Position numbers and translations under genes: made by a program
In this document: positions 1 to 12,008 of the stretch, piece by piece
Layout of the letters: each line of letters begins with the position of its first letter
How positions within the stretch are numbered: position 1 is the first letter of the stretch
Notes under the pieces: generated by a model
What the model saw: the letters and a program-made list of their open reading frames with translations, nothing else
Databases searched by the model: none
What the model was told of the DNA's origin: nothing
DNA from: Hibiscus mutabilis
Lineage: Eukaryota; Streptophyta; Magnoliopsida; Malvales; Malvaceae
NCBI GenBank assembly: GCA_019671005.1
Contig: CM033752.1
Span: 20,406,969-20,470,968 of the forward strand
Length of the DNA stretch: 64,000 nucleotides
Direction: 5' to 3'

Positions 1-1147
1 ATAATGGGCAGATCACATTGAGTGAATTCCCCTTTCAGGCGTTTGATGTTTAAGATCCTTGAATTGAGTGTTGACCCTAAACTTCTACCCCTAAAGACTA
101 TTTTGATATCCATATATGGGATGACGAGTGGTATTCCTTCACTTCCCTTCACAAATATAAAAATATCCATTTGTTGTCCCCCTTTAAGCCTGGTCGTTTC
201 TTTTTTTTGGAACCCAAACCAAGGATCACCCCCACACTGGGGGCAAAGAGGGTGAGGATTTTGTTCGCAACATTAAAGTTGCCCAGTAAAAAGGACTGGC
301 TCAAAGGGGGACAACAAGAGTTAAAGCACATTTGAATAAGAAATTTTTGCTCGAAAGGACTAGCTCAACCCAAATTGAAAGTTCGCCAATAAAAAGGCTA
401 ACACAGTCAAGAATTAAAGCAACAAATCAGGAAGTGCAATAAGGGACATTAAAAGTTTTGAAGATTTAATCACATTTGAATGAGAAGCGCATCAACATTT
501 AGTCAATGATGCAAGCTACATAAGAGGAAATGAACTCTAGGGTGAAAACCCAAAAATGGGCAGTCTAGAGCGATCCAAGAAATAATCAAAGAAGTTTTCC
601 ATTAGAGCACATCCCAGTCAACAAGTGAAGAGAAGATATTTCATCAAAAAAGAAATGACCCTTGGTTTCATCACCCTTAAACACTTATTTTGGGCCTATA
701 TATCATTTCTTTCATAGCCATGAGCCATAGCCTCATTACAAGACTACAAAGAACATTCAAATCATATATGGATATCTGAGTTGGATAATTTCGACTTCGA
801 ATCACATCCCGCCTATAAGGATTAACCTTTCTTCAAGGAACGTCAAGCTTCAAATGCTTGATCGACATCTAAATGAGGGAAGGATGGGGATGGTGAGTTA
901 GTAAGGTCAAGAGAGCCACTTAAATGGGATAGAGATTAGATATGGGAAATGTTCTTTTCGGAAACGTAATAGCCCAGAAGGGACTTCACACATGCATATG
1001 TCACCACAACCCTCACGGTCCTTTAAACATAAGCTTCACTCGGTCTGAGCTTCGACAATTTGAAACAAACGCACACTTCATTTAATATTCGGGTATCTAA
1101 TTTTGGTCTTTTTACAAATTCAATTTTCAAAATTAATTTTCTAACTC

Positions 1148-1410
1148 ATCTTCATAAGTTTTTGAATTGAAATGAGCTTAAAGCCTTTTTCCGCCCTAAA
1201 TTTTGAAAATAGGGCTGACATTTTTGCATCAAAATAAGACTATAACTCATATTCATAATTTTTGCATTGAAATGAGTTCAAAGTATTTTTTGCCCTAAAT
1301 TTTGAAACAAGGTTGGCTTTACACAATATCTTTGCATAAGATTTTTAAAACTCATAGTTTTTGTATTAAATGAGCTTAAAGCATTTTTACCCTAAAAGTT
1401 GAAAGTGGGG
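1148..1410. repeat. Three degenerate copies of a roughly 105-115 bp unit
   Basis: Around 1148, 1250 and 1350 the order 'aactcat..', 'tttttg.attgaaatgag.t.aaag', then 'ccctaaattttgaaa' recurs with substitutions and small indels. The copies lie in the non-coding 3' part of Tat-like element A and are older and more diverged than the minisatellites closer to the LTR. Confidence 0.6.
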
Positions 1411-1965
1411 CAAACTTTACATCATGAATTCAAGAATGAAACAAATTAGTAGGACGCCATTTATCCATGTGAAGAGGTCATTTGTACATAGGAGTCCAAA
1501 TCAGTATGGACCGAATGGGGTACTAAGCCTAAAATTTTGACCATTGAACAAGTTGAAAATTAGTTCAAAAAGACAAGAGTAAACAACACAAGTTTGGGGA
1601 AATTTTGTTGGGGCAAGAAGATGGCCAATCCTTTTAATGGCAGAGACATTTCAAAACCAGAACTCACAGACATAAGTTGATTAAGATGTGAAGAGCAACC
1701 CGAAGTAGGAAACCTGGAAAAGCTTTAAAGAAAAAAGATTTTGAAGAGTTGAACCCGACTTTAAGATTGGGTTATATTAGCTGTAGAAAGAGCTTTGGTA
1801 CAAAAAACCTTGGGCTTCCTTGAAGATGATCTCACCTCAAGTGGTCCTTAATTTGCATCATTCATGCATCACGAGCAATTAGACATCCTTAAGTTAGGGG
1901 TATGCTAACCCACATCATTAATTTATTTTGGTCATTTTCAGAAAAATCATTAAAAACATTAATTG

Positions 1966-2355
1966 AGGAATGAAGAATTTCAAATGAGAATAACAGCTTT
2001 AGACCTCGGAGAATGAAGAATTTCAAATGAGAAGAACAGCTTCAAACTCCAAACTTTAGTAGAAGATTGAAGAATTTCAAATAAGAAGAATAGCTTCAAC
2101 CTTTAACACCAATTGAGGAATGGAGAATTTCAAATGAGAAGAACAGCTTCAAACTCCAAACTTTAGTAGAAGATTGAAGAATTTCAAATGGGAAGAGCAG
2201 CTTCAACCTGCAACATCAATTGAGGAATAAAGAATTTCAAATGAGAAGAATAGCTTCAAACCTCGGAGAATGAAGAATTTCAAATGAGAAGAACAACTTC
2301 AGACTCCAAACATTAGTAGAAGATTAAAGAATTTCAAATAAGAAGAACAGCTTCA
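1966..2355. repeat. Minisatellite, core 'gaagaatttcaaatgagaag'
   Basis: About eight copies of a 30-bp core ending in 'aacagcttca' start near 1972, 2013, 2070, 2123, 2177, 2230, 2272 and 2325. Spacing alternates between about 41 and 57 bp because the linkers alternate ('aaactccaaactttagtag' type and 'cctcggagaat' type), giving a higher-order pattern. It precedes a second, unrelated array in the same element. Confidence 0.85.
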
Positions 2356-2812
2356 AGCTTCGAGCAACCAGTAAGACCTTCAGAGCATGGCTTTAATATA
2401 GTTCGAGCATCTGTAAGACCTACAGTGCATGGTGATTCGGGCAACCAATGAGACCTTTAGTGCATGGCTTTAATATAGTTCGAGCATCTGTAAGACTTAC
2501 AGTGCAAGGTGATTTGGGCAACCAATGAGACCTTCCGTGCATGGCTTTAACATAGTTCGAGCATCTATAAGACCTCCAGTGTATGGTGATTTGAGCAACC
2601 AGTAAGACCTTCAGTGCATGGTGTTATGATCATTAGACCATCAGTAAGACCTCCAGTGCTTGGTGATTTGGGGAAATTAGTATCGTCCAGACATCAGTAA
2701 GACCCTCGGTGCGTGGCGATTCGGGCAATTAGTAAGAGTTCCAGTGTATAACTCCAACATTTCTAAGCCATCAGTAGGACCTTCAGTGCGTGGTGATTCG
2801 GGATCAAAATAG
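2356..2812. repeat. Minisatellite, core 'agacctccagtgcatggtga'
   Basis: About a dozen variant copies of 'gcaaccagtaagaccttcagtgcatgg' alternate with 'tttaatatagttcgagcatc' or 'tgattcggg' linkers. The array sits just upstream of the polypurine tract of Tat-like element A. Another Tat-like element at 52050-53020 has a different array in the same position. Confidence 0.85.
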
Positions 2813-2861
2813 GACAAAATTAGTGCTTTTTTGTCTTTGCTTTATTCTTGTGTTACAAGAA

Positions 2862-2879
2862 TGAGCAAAACGGGGCAGC
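2862..2879 (+). other. Polypurine tract of Tat-like element A
   Basis: The purine-rich 'gagcaaaacggggcagc' immediately precedes the LTR start TGTAATCACTAATTTTGTCC. The Tat-like element at 53021 has the same arrangement ('gcaaaaagggatagt' then TGTAGACACTC). It would prime plus-strand DNA synthesis. Confidence 0.75.
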
Positions 2880-3726
2880 TGTAATCACTAATTTTGTCCG
2901 GGTTTTTGTTATTATATACATTCGGATATTATTATTAGTTTATTTTCAGTTTTATTATTTGTTATATTATTATCATGCTCAATTATTTTAAAATGTGTAT
3001 ATTGAATGTTTGTATGTGTTGTTTTGCATGTATGTGTGAATATATATATGTTTATATTAATATTGTACATATATCATATACTTGTACGTGTATGTACGCA
3101 TATAATACATGTATTACATCTATGTTCATTATTATTATTGTTAATATTATTACGGTATTAATATTATTAGTTAATATTAGTAATATATTATTATTATAAA
3201 TTAAAAAAATTAACCCAATGACAGTCTAATATGATATTGTCCAATTACAGCCCAATATACCCATATTTACATGTCTGGCCCAAAACCAACTAGAAACCCT
3301 AAATAACCCAATTTGATATTTTTTACTCTATGTTGCAGCCGCCACGAGATCTGGCCGTTGGATCAGATCTGATCCAACGGTCCAGATTAAACCAGAAAGC
3401 CCCTTCATCTGCTCCACTCATGCGTGCCTTCCACCACCGTGACCATTCAGCTCCGCCACGCGTCCACACACCCGACTGCTCGCCTCTCCGCCATGTGGCT
3501 GCTCTGCCAAATCTCCCACATTGTCGTACACGTCCCTTCACCAGCTCTCAACCACCAGACAAGAAAAAAATCAAAATGAAAACAAGGCAGATTAAGCATG
3601 GGTTTTCAGACTTCAAATCCAATCAATTCTTCATCAAACAGTAGATTAGGTTTTCAAATAGTTTTTATGCATGTAATCGGATCTATAAATCCGAATCAAA
3701 AAATAACATTGTAACCAATTACCATA
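2880..3726 (+). mobile_element. 3' LTR of Tat-like element A, first part (split by Tekay-type element)
   Basis: This is the left part of an LTR that continues at 16381. It starts TGTAATCAC directly after a polypurine tract, runs through an AT-rich stretch (2925-3200), then a leader with 'gaaaccctaaataaccc' and a GC-richer segment at 3330-3560 that opens overlapping ORFs on both strands. I do not regard those ORFs as genes: they show no family motif and lie inside an LTR. The LTR is interrupted at 3726/3727 by the TGTAAC terminus of the Tekay-type element. Bases 3722-3726 (CCATA) are the left copy of its imperfect target duplication. Confidence 0.75.
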
Positions 3727-6700
3727 TGTAACGCCCTGATTTTGGGCCTAGGAGTTTTGGGGATGGTTTAGTCGGTCCGGTGGACCGAGATTAGAGATTT
3801 GAATCGGATTCAGGATTTAAATTGGATTAAATATTTTTATGGGAGATAAAAATATGGAAAAATAGTCTAAACTCCTTATTAAATATATAAATGATTTTGG
3901 TGAAAATAATTTTGGAAAATGAAATTTGGAAATGGGACATTTTGAGTTAGTGACCAAAATGCAAAGTTTGCAAAATTGTTTTTAGTGACTGTTTTGGAAA
4001 TGGGTCAAAACTTTGAATCTTTAAGGAGCTAATAATCCAAAAGGGTTTCATCAGATTTTCCCCTTTAATTAAATATTTTAGATAAGTTCCTAAGAGGTAT
4101 AAATAGTGGAGAGAATTAATTAAACACAATAAAGCTTTTAAAAATAATTTCACATAACTAACTTTGTAACTTCTTTTCTCTCAAGTTCTCTCCAGCCAAA
4201 CACATTTCTAACTTCAATTTCTTCAGGTAACAATCAGGATTTTATAGAGTTTTCATTTCTAACTGATTTCCTAAAGATTTTACATCGAATACTTATTGAT
4301 TCTACCTTGATTTTCATGTTTTAACAAGCAATTAAGGGGGGAATCAGCATTGGAGGTAAGGATTCATTCTTCTCCTCTAATGAAAGGTTCTTTATTAGAA
4401 TTCCCAAGTTCTTGATCCATTTTATATGCTTTTTGTTGGGTTTTAACTAATTAAACTCAGATTTATGGTTTAATTGATGATTTATGATGAAAAATGGAAG
4501 AAATTTGTAATGATCTATTTTTGCTGAGTTAAGGATTGGTTTGTAACTTGATTTTGATGTTCAAAATGTTAATGAAGTGAGTTTGATGATAGAATCCCGA
4601 AATCTAGTGAATCTCTGATTTGTTAGGTTGATAGTTAAGAAATTTTGAGGTGTTGTGGTTGATTATCGTTCCTGGAGGTAGGAGGTTAGGTTGAGTTGTT
4701 GATTTGATGTTATTTGGTGTTATTTGAAGGTTGAGATTCGTAGTTAATGGTTGGGTTAAGGTTATCGATGAATCGATGATGTTTTCGATTGTTAAGATGT
4801 GGTGTTGTGGGGGAGTTATAGTTGGATAGTGTTAATTGTTGTTTGCTTTGAGTTTGGATGAATTATAATGCATTGGATTCTCTGTTGTGATGTGTTCGAA
4901 ATAGGGGAACATTGTTCGGAAACGAATCTTGGTGTTGAGGAGTTGTCGAAGGCTTGATTCGACATCGGTAAGAGAGGCGTTGCTTTGTCGGTGAGTGAAA
5001 CGGATAAGAATGGCTTTTCAAAGGTTTGAAAAGGTTTAATGGGAGTCTAGACTAAGCTTGATACGCTGGTCTAAGACTCGAAAGTAAGTAAAGTGGTTTT
5101 CTCTCTTGATTTCGGTTGGCAAATGATTTATGAAATGCAGTTGTTAAATGATTTTTTACCTCCTATTTTATGCATGAAATGGGCATGGTTTAATGCTGGA
5201 AATTGATATGAAATGATGTTATATGCATTTGGAAAGTAATGCACGGTTTTAAAGAATGTTTATGAACATGGTTTATGCATGGCTTAATGCATGTTGAAAC
5301 GATTTGAATGATGCAAATGAAAACAATGAGGTATGGTTATAAAAGTGAATTATATTGGCAAATGATGAACTAAAAATGTTATGGAAATGTTACCGGATAT
5401 AATTGGCCGGCCATAGGATTTAAAGTGCACTATAATAAGTCACTCGTGGTTGTCGAGGTGGTACGAGAGGTACTTACTCCGATCATGTGAACCCCAATAT
5501 TGTTGAGGTAGCACTTTGATGGCTTTTACTCCAGCCACGCGCTGTGGAGACTCATGTGTCAAATGTGTGTACTCCAAGTTGGAAATTAGCCTTGGTAGTT
5601 TAGAGGTGGTGCATGTGTTGCACGACTCCATGCCATCGAGCTGAAGAGATTGTGAGATCTTTTGGTAATTCGTGTATTCGATGTTATTGATGTTAATGAT
5701 GGTTTATGGAAAGAATGTATATGGTAATGGATCACTTGCAAGCCAATATAATGTTTTAAATGTATCATGTGATGGATTGATTTGTACGATGCATTTTATA
5801 CATGTTTTACTCCTTAAGCTTTGCATATGGGATGTTATGCATGGGAAGGCTTAAGTAGAGGGAATTGCATAAGAGATTATGCTGTGGAATCCATGGTACA
5901 CGTTGCATATGGTTTAATATGTTGGTTTTGTAAAGAGTAAGTGCATGTTTTGAAAGAATGGCATGATTGTTTAAAAATGGTTCTAAATTGATTGGATGAC
6001 GTTTTATGTTTTGAGTGCTCCTCACTAAGCAATGATTGGTTATGCTCTTTTTTATCATCAATGCAGATTGATTGAGTGTAAGTGGCCTAGCAAGCAATGA
6101 GGGAAATACCAAGACTTGAATTACCAAAGTATGTTTGGGTTTTAAAGTAGTAATAAAGGCAATGTAGCTTGAATGTTGTAGGGAGGGTTTGAATGCTTAA
6201 TTCTTTGTTTGAGCAAGTTTATATTTTTGTTTGGATTTGTAATAAGATTGTTTGTCGGATCTTGCATATGATCTATGTTTTGGTTACTCGAGTTCTAGGA
6301 AGCATGCCTATAGTTATCTTTGAAGCATGATTGCCATTACTTGATGATTGTTCGATAGTATTAGGATTGAAATTGTTCAATGATGATGTTGCTTTGAGTG
6401 TTAAATGATGTTGGGGTGACTCGGATATGATTTGAAAAGTTTTAAGGTGTTTTGAATGTGCAGATTTTGTAAACCCACATGGAGGTTTCGAAACTAGTTG
6501 GCAGGTTTCGAAACTAGGGGCTATTATTTTTCAGACAGGTATCAAAACCAGCCCCTAGGTTTCGAAACCAGCAGGCCCAATTTGGCTACTAGAGTACAAG
6601 TTTCGAAACCACTTGTAAAGGTTTTGATATTAATCGCAGGGACTCATCTGCTAAGCTCAAAAATAGTTTCTAAAGTTGCATTTTGGCCACTGATTGTTAT

Positions 6701-7058
6701 ATATGCAATTGGTAGAGTTTGGATGATCATTTTAAGCCAAAATTTGGCATGTATGCTTGCAACCTGACTAATTAAAGATTAGTAAAGCAAATTACAAGTA
6801 AACCCTTATAAATTTGTAGATGTACGTTTTAGTCTATATTCTTGTAATATGATCAATCGGATATCAATTCGATGCCCGATTGAGTTGGGTTTTCTTTCGT
6901 GGCATGTATGTACATGTAGGGTATTAACCTGCATCTAGATAAGATAAAAAGGAAAAAAATGGTCACGATTTAAGAGTTTTCTTCACGATTTACTTCGTTA
7001 AACCTAATGTAGCTCGTTCGGTTCAATCTTGCGACTAAGCCAGGTTGAGGGGGTTACA
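3727..7058 (+). repeat. 5' LTR of Tekay-type element A (3332 bp)
   Basis: Starts TGTAACGCCCTGATTTTGGG and ends 'gagggggttaca'; the sequence recurs at 12004-16375. It carries one copy (4727-5251) of the 525-bp segment that is tandemly triplicated in the 3' LTR, and a cluster of TTTCGAAA palindromes near 6480-6610. The last bases are followed after five nucleotides by the primer binding site, which fixes the boundary. ORFs here, for example at 6498 and 7284, are shadows. Confidence 0.92.
6480..6640. repeat. Cluster of TTTCGAAA palindromes in the 5' LTR
   Basis: TTTCGAAA occurs at 6486-6493, 6506-6513, 6560-6567 and 6601-6608, mostly extended to GGTTTCGAAAC(C/T). A mutated 'ggtatcaaaacc' lies near 6538. 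The same cluster is at 15800-15900 in the 3' LTR. No function is known to me. Confidence 0.85.
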
Positions 7059-7063
7059 TTTGG

Positions 7064-7081
7064 TGGTATCAGAGCCAGGTT
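7064..7081 (+). other. Primer binding site, initiator tRNA-Met type
   Basis: TGGTATCAGAGC at 7064-7075, followed by CAGGTT, is the standard complement of the plant initiator tRNA-Met 3' end. It lies five bases after the LTR terminus at 7058. Reverse transcription of the element would start here. Confidence 0.93.
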
Positions 7082-7348
7082 ATGATTGTTGGGAGTAGGT
7101 TATGGTTATTTTATGTTGTTGAGAGGTTCGTTGGTGAGTATGACGATTGATTCATGTTGGTTGATATGCATGGTGATTGATTGCTTGTCTGTTATATGCC
7201 ATGTTGGGGGTATGATTTGGGACACATTGCCTTATTACTACTAATATAAAATTTTCTTGATTTGAAATGGAAGTCTTGGATCCTTGCTTGAGGTTTGCCT
7301 AATCACTTATGTTTTGATGTATTATTATGCCATAAATTCTTTGCTACG

Positions 7349-8365
7349 ATGCCACCGAGGAGATAATTACATTTTAATACGAATGCGGGAAGACAGGAGG
7401 GTGAGGACAACGTTATGCCTATTGAGGGGTTACTTTCTCCTCCACCGAATCCACCTGTGGGTGTGGAACAAGTACCGCCTGGGCCAGCTGGGCCAACGTT
7501 GGGTGACATGACACCTTTAATACAAGCAATGATGGGAGCATTTCAGGCCGCGATCACTGGAACGCAGGTGCCTGCACCAGCACCAGTTGCTGCTGCTAAT
7601 CCGGGATTACCCTTAGAGCGTTTACGTGGCCTAAGAGGGGTCGAGTTTAGAGGGTTAATGCCTGAGCCATCTGAGGAGTAGTTTGCAGTACGGATCGTAT
7701 ATTGGATCAAATAGGTTGTTCTAACGCCTGTAAGCTGGGTGTATTGTATCTCTACTGCAGGGAGATGCGTATAGCTGGTGGACTACGGTGATTGGGAGCA
7801 TGGAGGCTGACAATGTAACATGGGAAACATTTCAGTCTGCCTTCAAGAAGAAGTATCTCGGGGCTAGATACCAAGATGAAAAGAAACATGAGTATCTCGG
7901 GGCTAGATATCTTAGTATGAGATACAATTTGTGAGGCTAAGTCGGTATGCTACCGAGTTGATGTCTGATGAGAGGAACCGTTGCGACCGCTTTTGTTATA
8001 GATTGGCTCAGGAGGTTAAGACATATATGTTGGCTACTGAGTATGTTGATTTTGATGTGTTGGTTTCGAGAGCCAAGGATATTGAGCAGAGTTTGGGTTT
8101 GACATCTCGTGCTGGAGGATCTGGTCATGGTAAGAGAGCTGCTGATGCTAGTGCCGGGGGTGGCCAGTATAAGAGGCATCGTGATCGGAGATATCGACCT
8201 GAGCTTGGGCGAAGAGGTCAGTTGGGACAAAGTTTTGAAGGTGGCCTACCCGAGTGTGCTCAATGTGGGAAGAGGCATTATGGGGTTTGTTGGAGGTCGG
8301 ATAGAGTTTTTTGGGGTTGTGGATCTCGAGACCATGTTAGATGTTATTGTCCTCATATTGGATGA
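7349..8365 (+). pseudogene. Gag pseudogene of Tekay-type element A
   Basis: Gag would form the nucleocapsid. The likely start is ATG 7349 (MPPRR), but a stop follows at 7364-7366. The same frame then reads a proline-rich N-terminal part (7415-7678), a stop at 7679-7681, the typical SWW segment around 7770, and a further stretch from 7931. Three nucleocapsid knuckle traces follow: CAQCGKRHYGVC at 8255-8290 (CX2CX3HX3C), CGSRDHVRCYC at 8318-8350, and in another frame CWGYGSANHVRRDC at 8398-8441. The last two look like diverged copies of one knuckle. The phrase 'tatctcggggctagata' is repeated near 7855 and 7891. Several stops and a frameshift make it non-functional. Confidence 0.85.
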
Positions 8366-8397
8366 GCTGGGCCTATTCATGTGTTGCGACTAATTCT

Positions 8398-9130
8398 TGT
8401 TGGGGTTATGGGTCGGCTAATCATGTGAGGCGTGATTGTTCTGTGTTAGCTAGAGGTGCACATGCTCCTGCACCTGTTGTGGTTGCCTCGAGAGGTCAAG
8501 GGCGTGGACGAGGACATTTCCAGCCGAGAGATGGTAGGCGTAGGACTGTGGCACACGCTGTTGCTATTCAGCCGAAGGGTGGAGGTCCCGTGAGAGTGCA
8601 TGCGAATCTCGAAGGACACAACGATACCGATGTGATTGTAGGTACCTTTACTTTGCAATCTTTACCGTTATTTTTATTGGTTGATTCTGGTTCCAACCAT
8701 TCCTATATTTTGAGTGAACATGCAAAGTTGCTTGACACACCTGTTGAGATTTTGAATGTTGGTGTTCGTGTGACTAGTTCTTTGGGTGAAACGGTTGTAG
8801 TTAGGAAGTTATATCGTAGATGTCCTTTGATGGTGCAAGATCATGTGTTTGCTTTGGATTTTATGGAATTGCCATTCTATTATTTTGATGTAATTCTGGG
8901 AATAGATTGGTTATCCGAGCATAGGGCGGTTGTAGATTTTGAAACCAAACGAATATCCTTGCGTCTTGCTGATGATTATGAGATTGTGGTGGTTGGTGAG
9001 AATACAAAGTTCATGTCTAATGTTGTTTCAGCTTTGGAAATAAGTCAAATGTTGGAACGGGGATGTCAGGTGTATTTAGCTTATGTTATGAATCTGGGAT
9101 CTAAGGATGTGTGTGTACAGGACATCCGTA
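8398..9130 (+). pseudogene. Retropepsin-like aspartic protease region of Tekay-type element A
   Basis: Open in the same frame as the reverse transcriptase up to the stop at 9337-9339. The catalytic motif VDSGSNHSYI is centred on Asp at 8683-8685, and a downstream hydrophobic segment ending VILGIDWL is typical of Ty3-type proteases. In the family this enzyme cleaves the Gag-Pol polyprotein. It is preceded by the Gly/Arg-rich end of gag (RGQGRGRGHF near 8490) and is in a different frame from most of gag, so a frameshift lies between about 8350 and 8400. The domain looks complete but could only be made as a fragment. Confidence 0.85.
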
Positions 9131-10710
9131 CAGTTTGTGACTATCCAAGAGTTTTTCCTGAAGAGTTGCCAGGGTTACCGCCGGACAGGGAGGTGGAGTT
9201 TAAAATTGAGACGTACGTTGATATGGCTCCGGTGTCTATTGTGCCTTATCGCATGGCACCTAAGGAATTAAAGGAGTTAAATATGCAACTGCAAGAGCTG
9301 CTTGATCAAGGTTTCATTAGACCTAGTGTTTCACCTTGAGGTGCGCTGGTGTTATTTGTAAAGAAGAAGGATGGCACGATGAGGATGTTCATCGATTATC
9401 GGCAACTGAATAAGTTGACAATTAAGAACAAATATCCCTTACCTCGGATTGATGATTTGTTTGATCAGTTTAGGGGTGATTCGGTGTTCTCTAAGATAGA
9501 TTTAAGGTCCGGGTATTATCAGTTGAAGGTGAAGGATGTGGATGTGCCAAAGACTAACTTTCGTACGAGGTATGGGCATTACGAATTCCTGGTAATGCCG
9601 TTTGGATTGACCAATGCACCAGCTGCATTTATGGATATGATGAATAAGGTGTTTCATGAGTTTTTGGATTAATTTGTGGTGGTGTTTATTGATGATATTC
9701 TTGTGTACTCTCGTACCGAGAAAGAACATGATAAGTATTTGTGGATTGTGCTTCATAGATTATTAGATAATCAGTTATATGCCAAGCTGAGTAAATGTGA
9801 GTTCTGGTTGAAGGAAGTTGTTTTCCTTGGACATATGGTGTTAGCCGAGGGAATTTGTATGGATCCACAAAAGATTGAGGTTGTGGTGAATTGGAAGTCA
9901 CCTAGGTCGGTGACAAAGGTGCGTAGTTTTCTTAGGTTGGCTGGATATTATCACCGGTTTGTAGATTGTTTTTCAAAGACTACAGCTCCTTTGACCAAGT
10001 TGCTGCAGAAGAATGTTCATTTTGAGTGGATGGAGGATCAACAGCAAGCTTTTGAAAAGTTGAAGGAAGCTTTGACGCAAGCTCCAATCTTGATTCAACC
10101 TGAGTCAGGAAAGGAGTTTGTGGTGTATAGTGATGCATCTTATATTGGTTTAGGGTGCATGTTGATGCAAGATGGAAAGGTTGTGTCTTATGCATCTAGG
10201 CAATTGAAGGTGCACGAGCATAACTACCCTATTCATGATCTTGATCTTGCCGCAGTGGTGTTTGCATTAAAGATTTGGAGTCATCATCTTTATGGTGAGA
10301 AGTGTGTGGCGTACACGGATCACAAAAGTTTGAAGTATTTGATGTCACAAAAAGAGTTGAATCTTTGGCAGCATCGATGGCTAGAGTTGCTTAAAGATTA
10401 TAATTTGACCATTGAGTATCATCCGGGTAAGGAGAATGTGGTAGCGGACGCTTTGAGTAGGAAAACAGTTGTTGAGTTGAGAGCTATGTTTGCTCGGTTG
10501 AGTGTAACTTGTAATGGAGGCTTGTTAGCCGAGTTGCAAGTGAATCCATCATTGTCGCAGATGATAAAGGAGAAACAACCGTATGATAATGAGTTGGTAC
10601 CTTATGTTAAGGATATTATGGATGGGAAACCATCGGATTTTCATTTTGATGAAGATGGGGTGTTGTGTTTTAAGGACCGAATAGTGGTGCCTTGTGATGA
10701 GGGGTTATGA
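9131..10710 (+). pseudogene. Reverse transcriptase-RNase H pseudogene of Tekay-type element A
   Basis: The RT reads PYRMAPKELKEL (near 9246), VKKKDGTMRMFIDYRQLN (9358 on), FSKIDLRSGYYQ, MPFGLTNAPAAF and the catalytic FIDDILVYS with its aspartates at 9691-9696. RNase H follows with YSDASYIGLG (about 10130), YTDHKSLKYL and VVADALSRK. Stops interrupt it at 9337-9339 (TGA), 9670-9672 (TAA) and 10708-10710 (TGA), all in one frame, so the reading frame is otherwise kept. Family role: copying element RNA to DNA in cytoplasmic particles and degrading the template. Inactive here. Confidence 0.93.
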
Positions 10711-12008
10711 CGTAACATTTTGACCGAGGCTCATTCGATCTTTTTGCTATGCATCCCGGTAGTACCAAGATGTATCGGGGTTTGAAGGACGAGTATTATT
10801 GGGTTGGTTTGAAGAAAGATGTGGCTGATTTCGTTGCTAAATGCATGGTATGTCAGCATGTTAAGGTTGAGCATCAATTTCCTTATGGGTTGTTGCAACC
10901 GTTGAGGATACCGAAATGGAAATGGGAAAGAATCAACATGGATTTTGTGTCAGGGTTACCTTTAAAACCGACTAAAAAGGATTCCATTTGGGTGATTGTG
11001 GATCGGTTTACAAAGTGTGCACATTTTCTACATGTGAATACAACATAGACATTGGATAGATTGGCTGATCTTTATATTGTAGAGGTTGTGAGGTTGCATG
11101 GAGTGCATAAGTCGATCGTGACGGATAGAGATCTGAGGTTTACAACAAGGTTTTGGGAATGCTTGCACCAAGCTCTGGGTACTCAGTTGCATTTTAGCAC
11201 CTCGCATCATCCTCAGACGGATGGATAGTCTGAGCGTGTGATCCAAGTCTTGGAGGATATGTTGAGATGTTGCATTATTGAATTCCAAGGAACTTGGGAA
11301 AAACAGTTGCCTTTGGTGGAATTTTCTTACAATAATTGCTATCAAGCGAGTATTCAAATGGCACCGTATGAGGCCTTATATGGTAGGAGGTGTCGTACGC
11401 CTTTGTGTTGGGCAGAGGTTGGGGAGAAGTATATTTTTATGCCCCATGTTTTGAAAAACACTGATAAGAAAGTGAAGCTTGTGTTCGGACGCTTGAAAGC
11501 GGTATCCGATCGACAAAAATCCTACGCGGATTTGAATCGTAGGGAAGTGGAGTACGTTGTTGGTGACAAAGTGTTTTTGAAAGTTTCACCTTGGAAGAAG
11601 GTGATACACTTTGGGCGTAAAGGGAAGTTGAGTCCGAGGTTTATTGGGCCTTATGAAATTCTGGATCGTGTTGATCCTGTGGCTTATCGGTTGAGGTTGC
11701 CTCTCGAGTTCGAAAAGATTCATGATGTGTTCCATGTTTCAATGCCGCGGAGGTATCGTTCGGATCCATCACATGTTATGTTAATTGATGACGTTGAGTT
11801 GAGGCTGGATTTATCATATGATGAGGAACCGATAAAGATTCTTGAAACCAGCAGTAAAGTCCTACGCGGAAAGACGATAGAGCTTGTCAAGGTGTTGTGG
11901 CAGCATCAAGGACGAGAGAGTAAGTCAGACATGAAAGAGCAATTTTCGCATCTTTTTCCTCTAGGTAAATTTCGAGGACGAAATTTCTTAAGTGAGGGAG
12001 AGTTGTAA
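10711..12008 (+). pseudogene. Integrase-chromodomain pseudogene of Tekay-type element A
   Basis: The zinc-binding N-terminus (MHPGSTKMYRGL, then CMVC at about 10842-10853) is out of frame with RNase H, with a shift between 10711 and 10749. The catalytic triad is visible: Asp in INMDFVSG (10941-10943), Asp in TDRD (11124-11126) and Glu (11232-11234), giving D-35-E spacing. Stops lie at 11046-11048 and 11226-11228. The GPY/F module (LSPRFIGPYEIL, about 11628) precedes a CHDCR-type chromodomain (11823-11957, DLSYDEEPIKIL ... LVKVLW). The frame ends at a TAA three bases into the 3' LTR (12006-12008). The chromodomain marks the chromovirus lineage, in which it is thought to guide insertion into chromatin. 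Confidence 0.93.
11988..12003 (+). other. Polypurine tract of Tekay-type element A
   Basis: 'taagtgagggagagt' directly abuts the 3' LTR start TGTAATGCCC at 12004. It overlaps the last codons of the integrase-chromodomain frame, which is usual in this clade. Confidence 0.88.

Larger units (their letters stand above)
1..2879 (+). mobile_element. Tat-like Ty3/gypsy element A, 3' internal non-coding region (left end outside window)
   Basis: The stretch ends at a polypurine tract and LTR start near 2862-2880, so it is the internal 3' part of a plus-strand LTR element that begins before the window. No reverse transcriptase, integrase or gag motif is readable in any frame. The short ORFs near the left edge are not recognisable proteins. 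From about 1100 onward the sequence is built of degenerate tandem repeats, ending in minisatellites. Long repetitive segments between pol and the 3' LTR are known in Tat/Ogre elements. Assignment to Tat rests mainly on the LTR ends described in the next entries. Confidence 0.6.

Noticed and set aside
3323..3644. Overlapping ORFs of 72 and 104 residues on both strands in GC-richer DNA
   Set aside because: They lie inside the Tat-type LTR leader, mirror each other, and show no protein family motif; base composition explains them.
5440..6127. Minus-strand ORFs, one (5807-6127) repeated at 15124-15444 with similar translation
   Set aside because: The two positions are equivalent parts of the two LTRs of one element; similarity is due to LTR duplication, not protein conservation.
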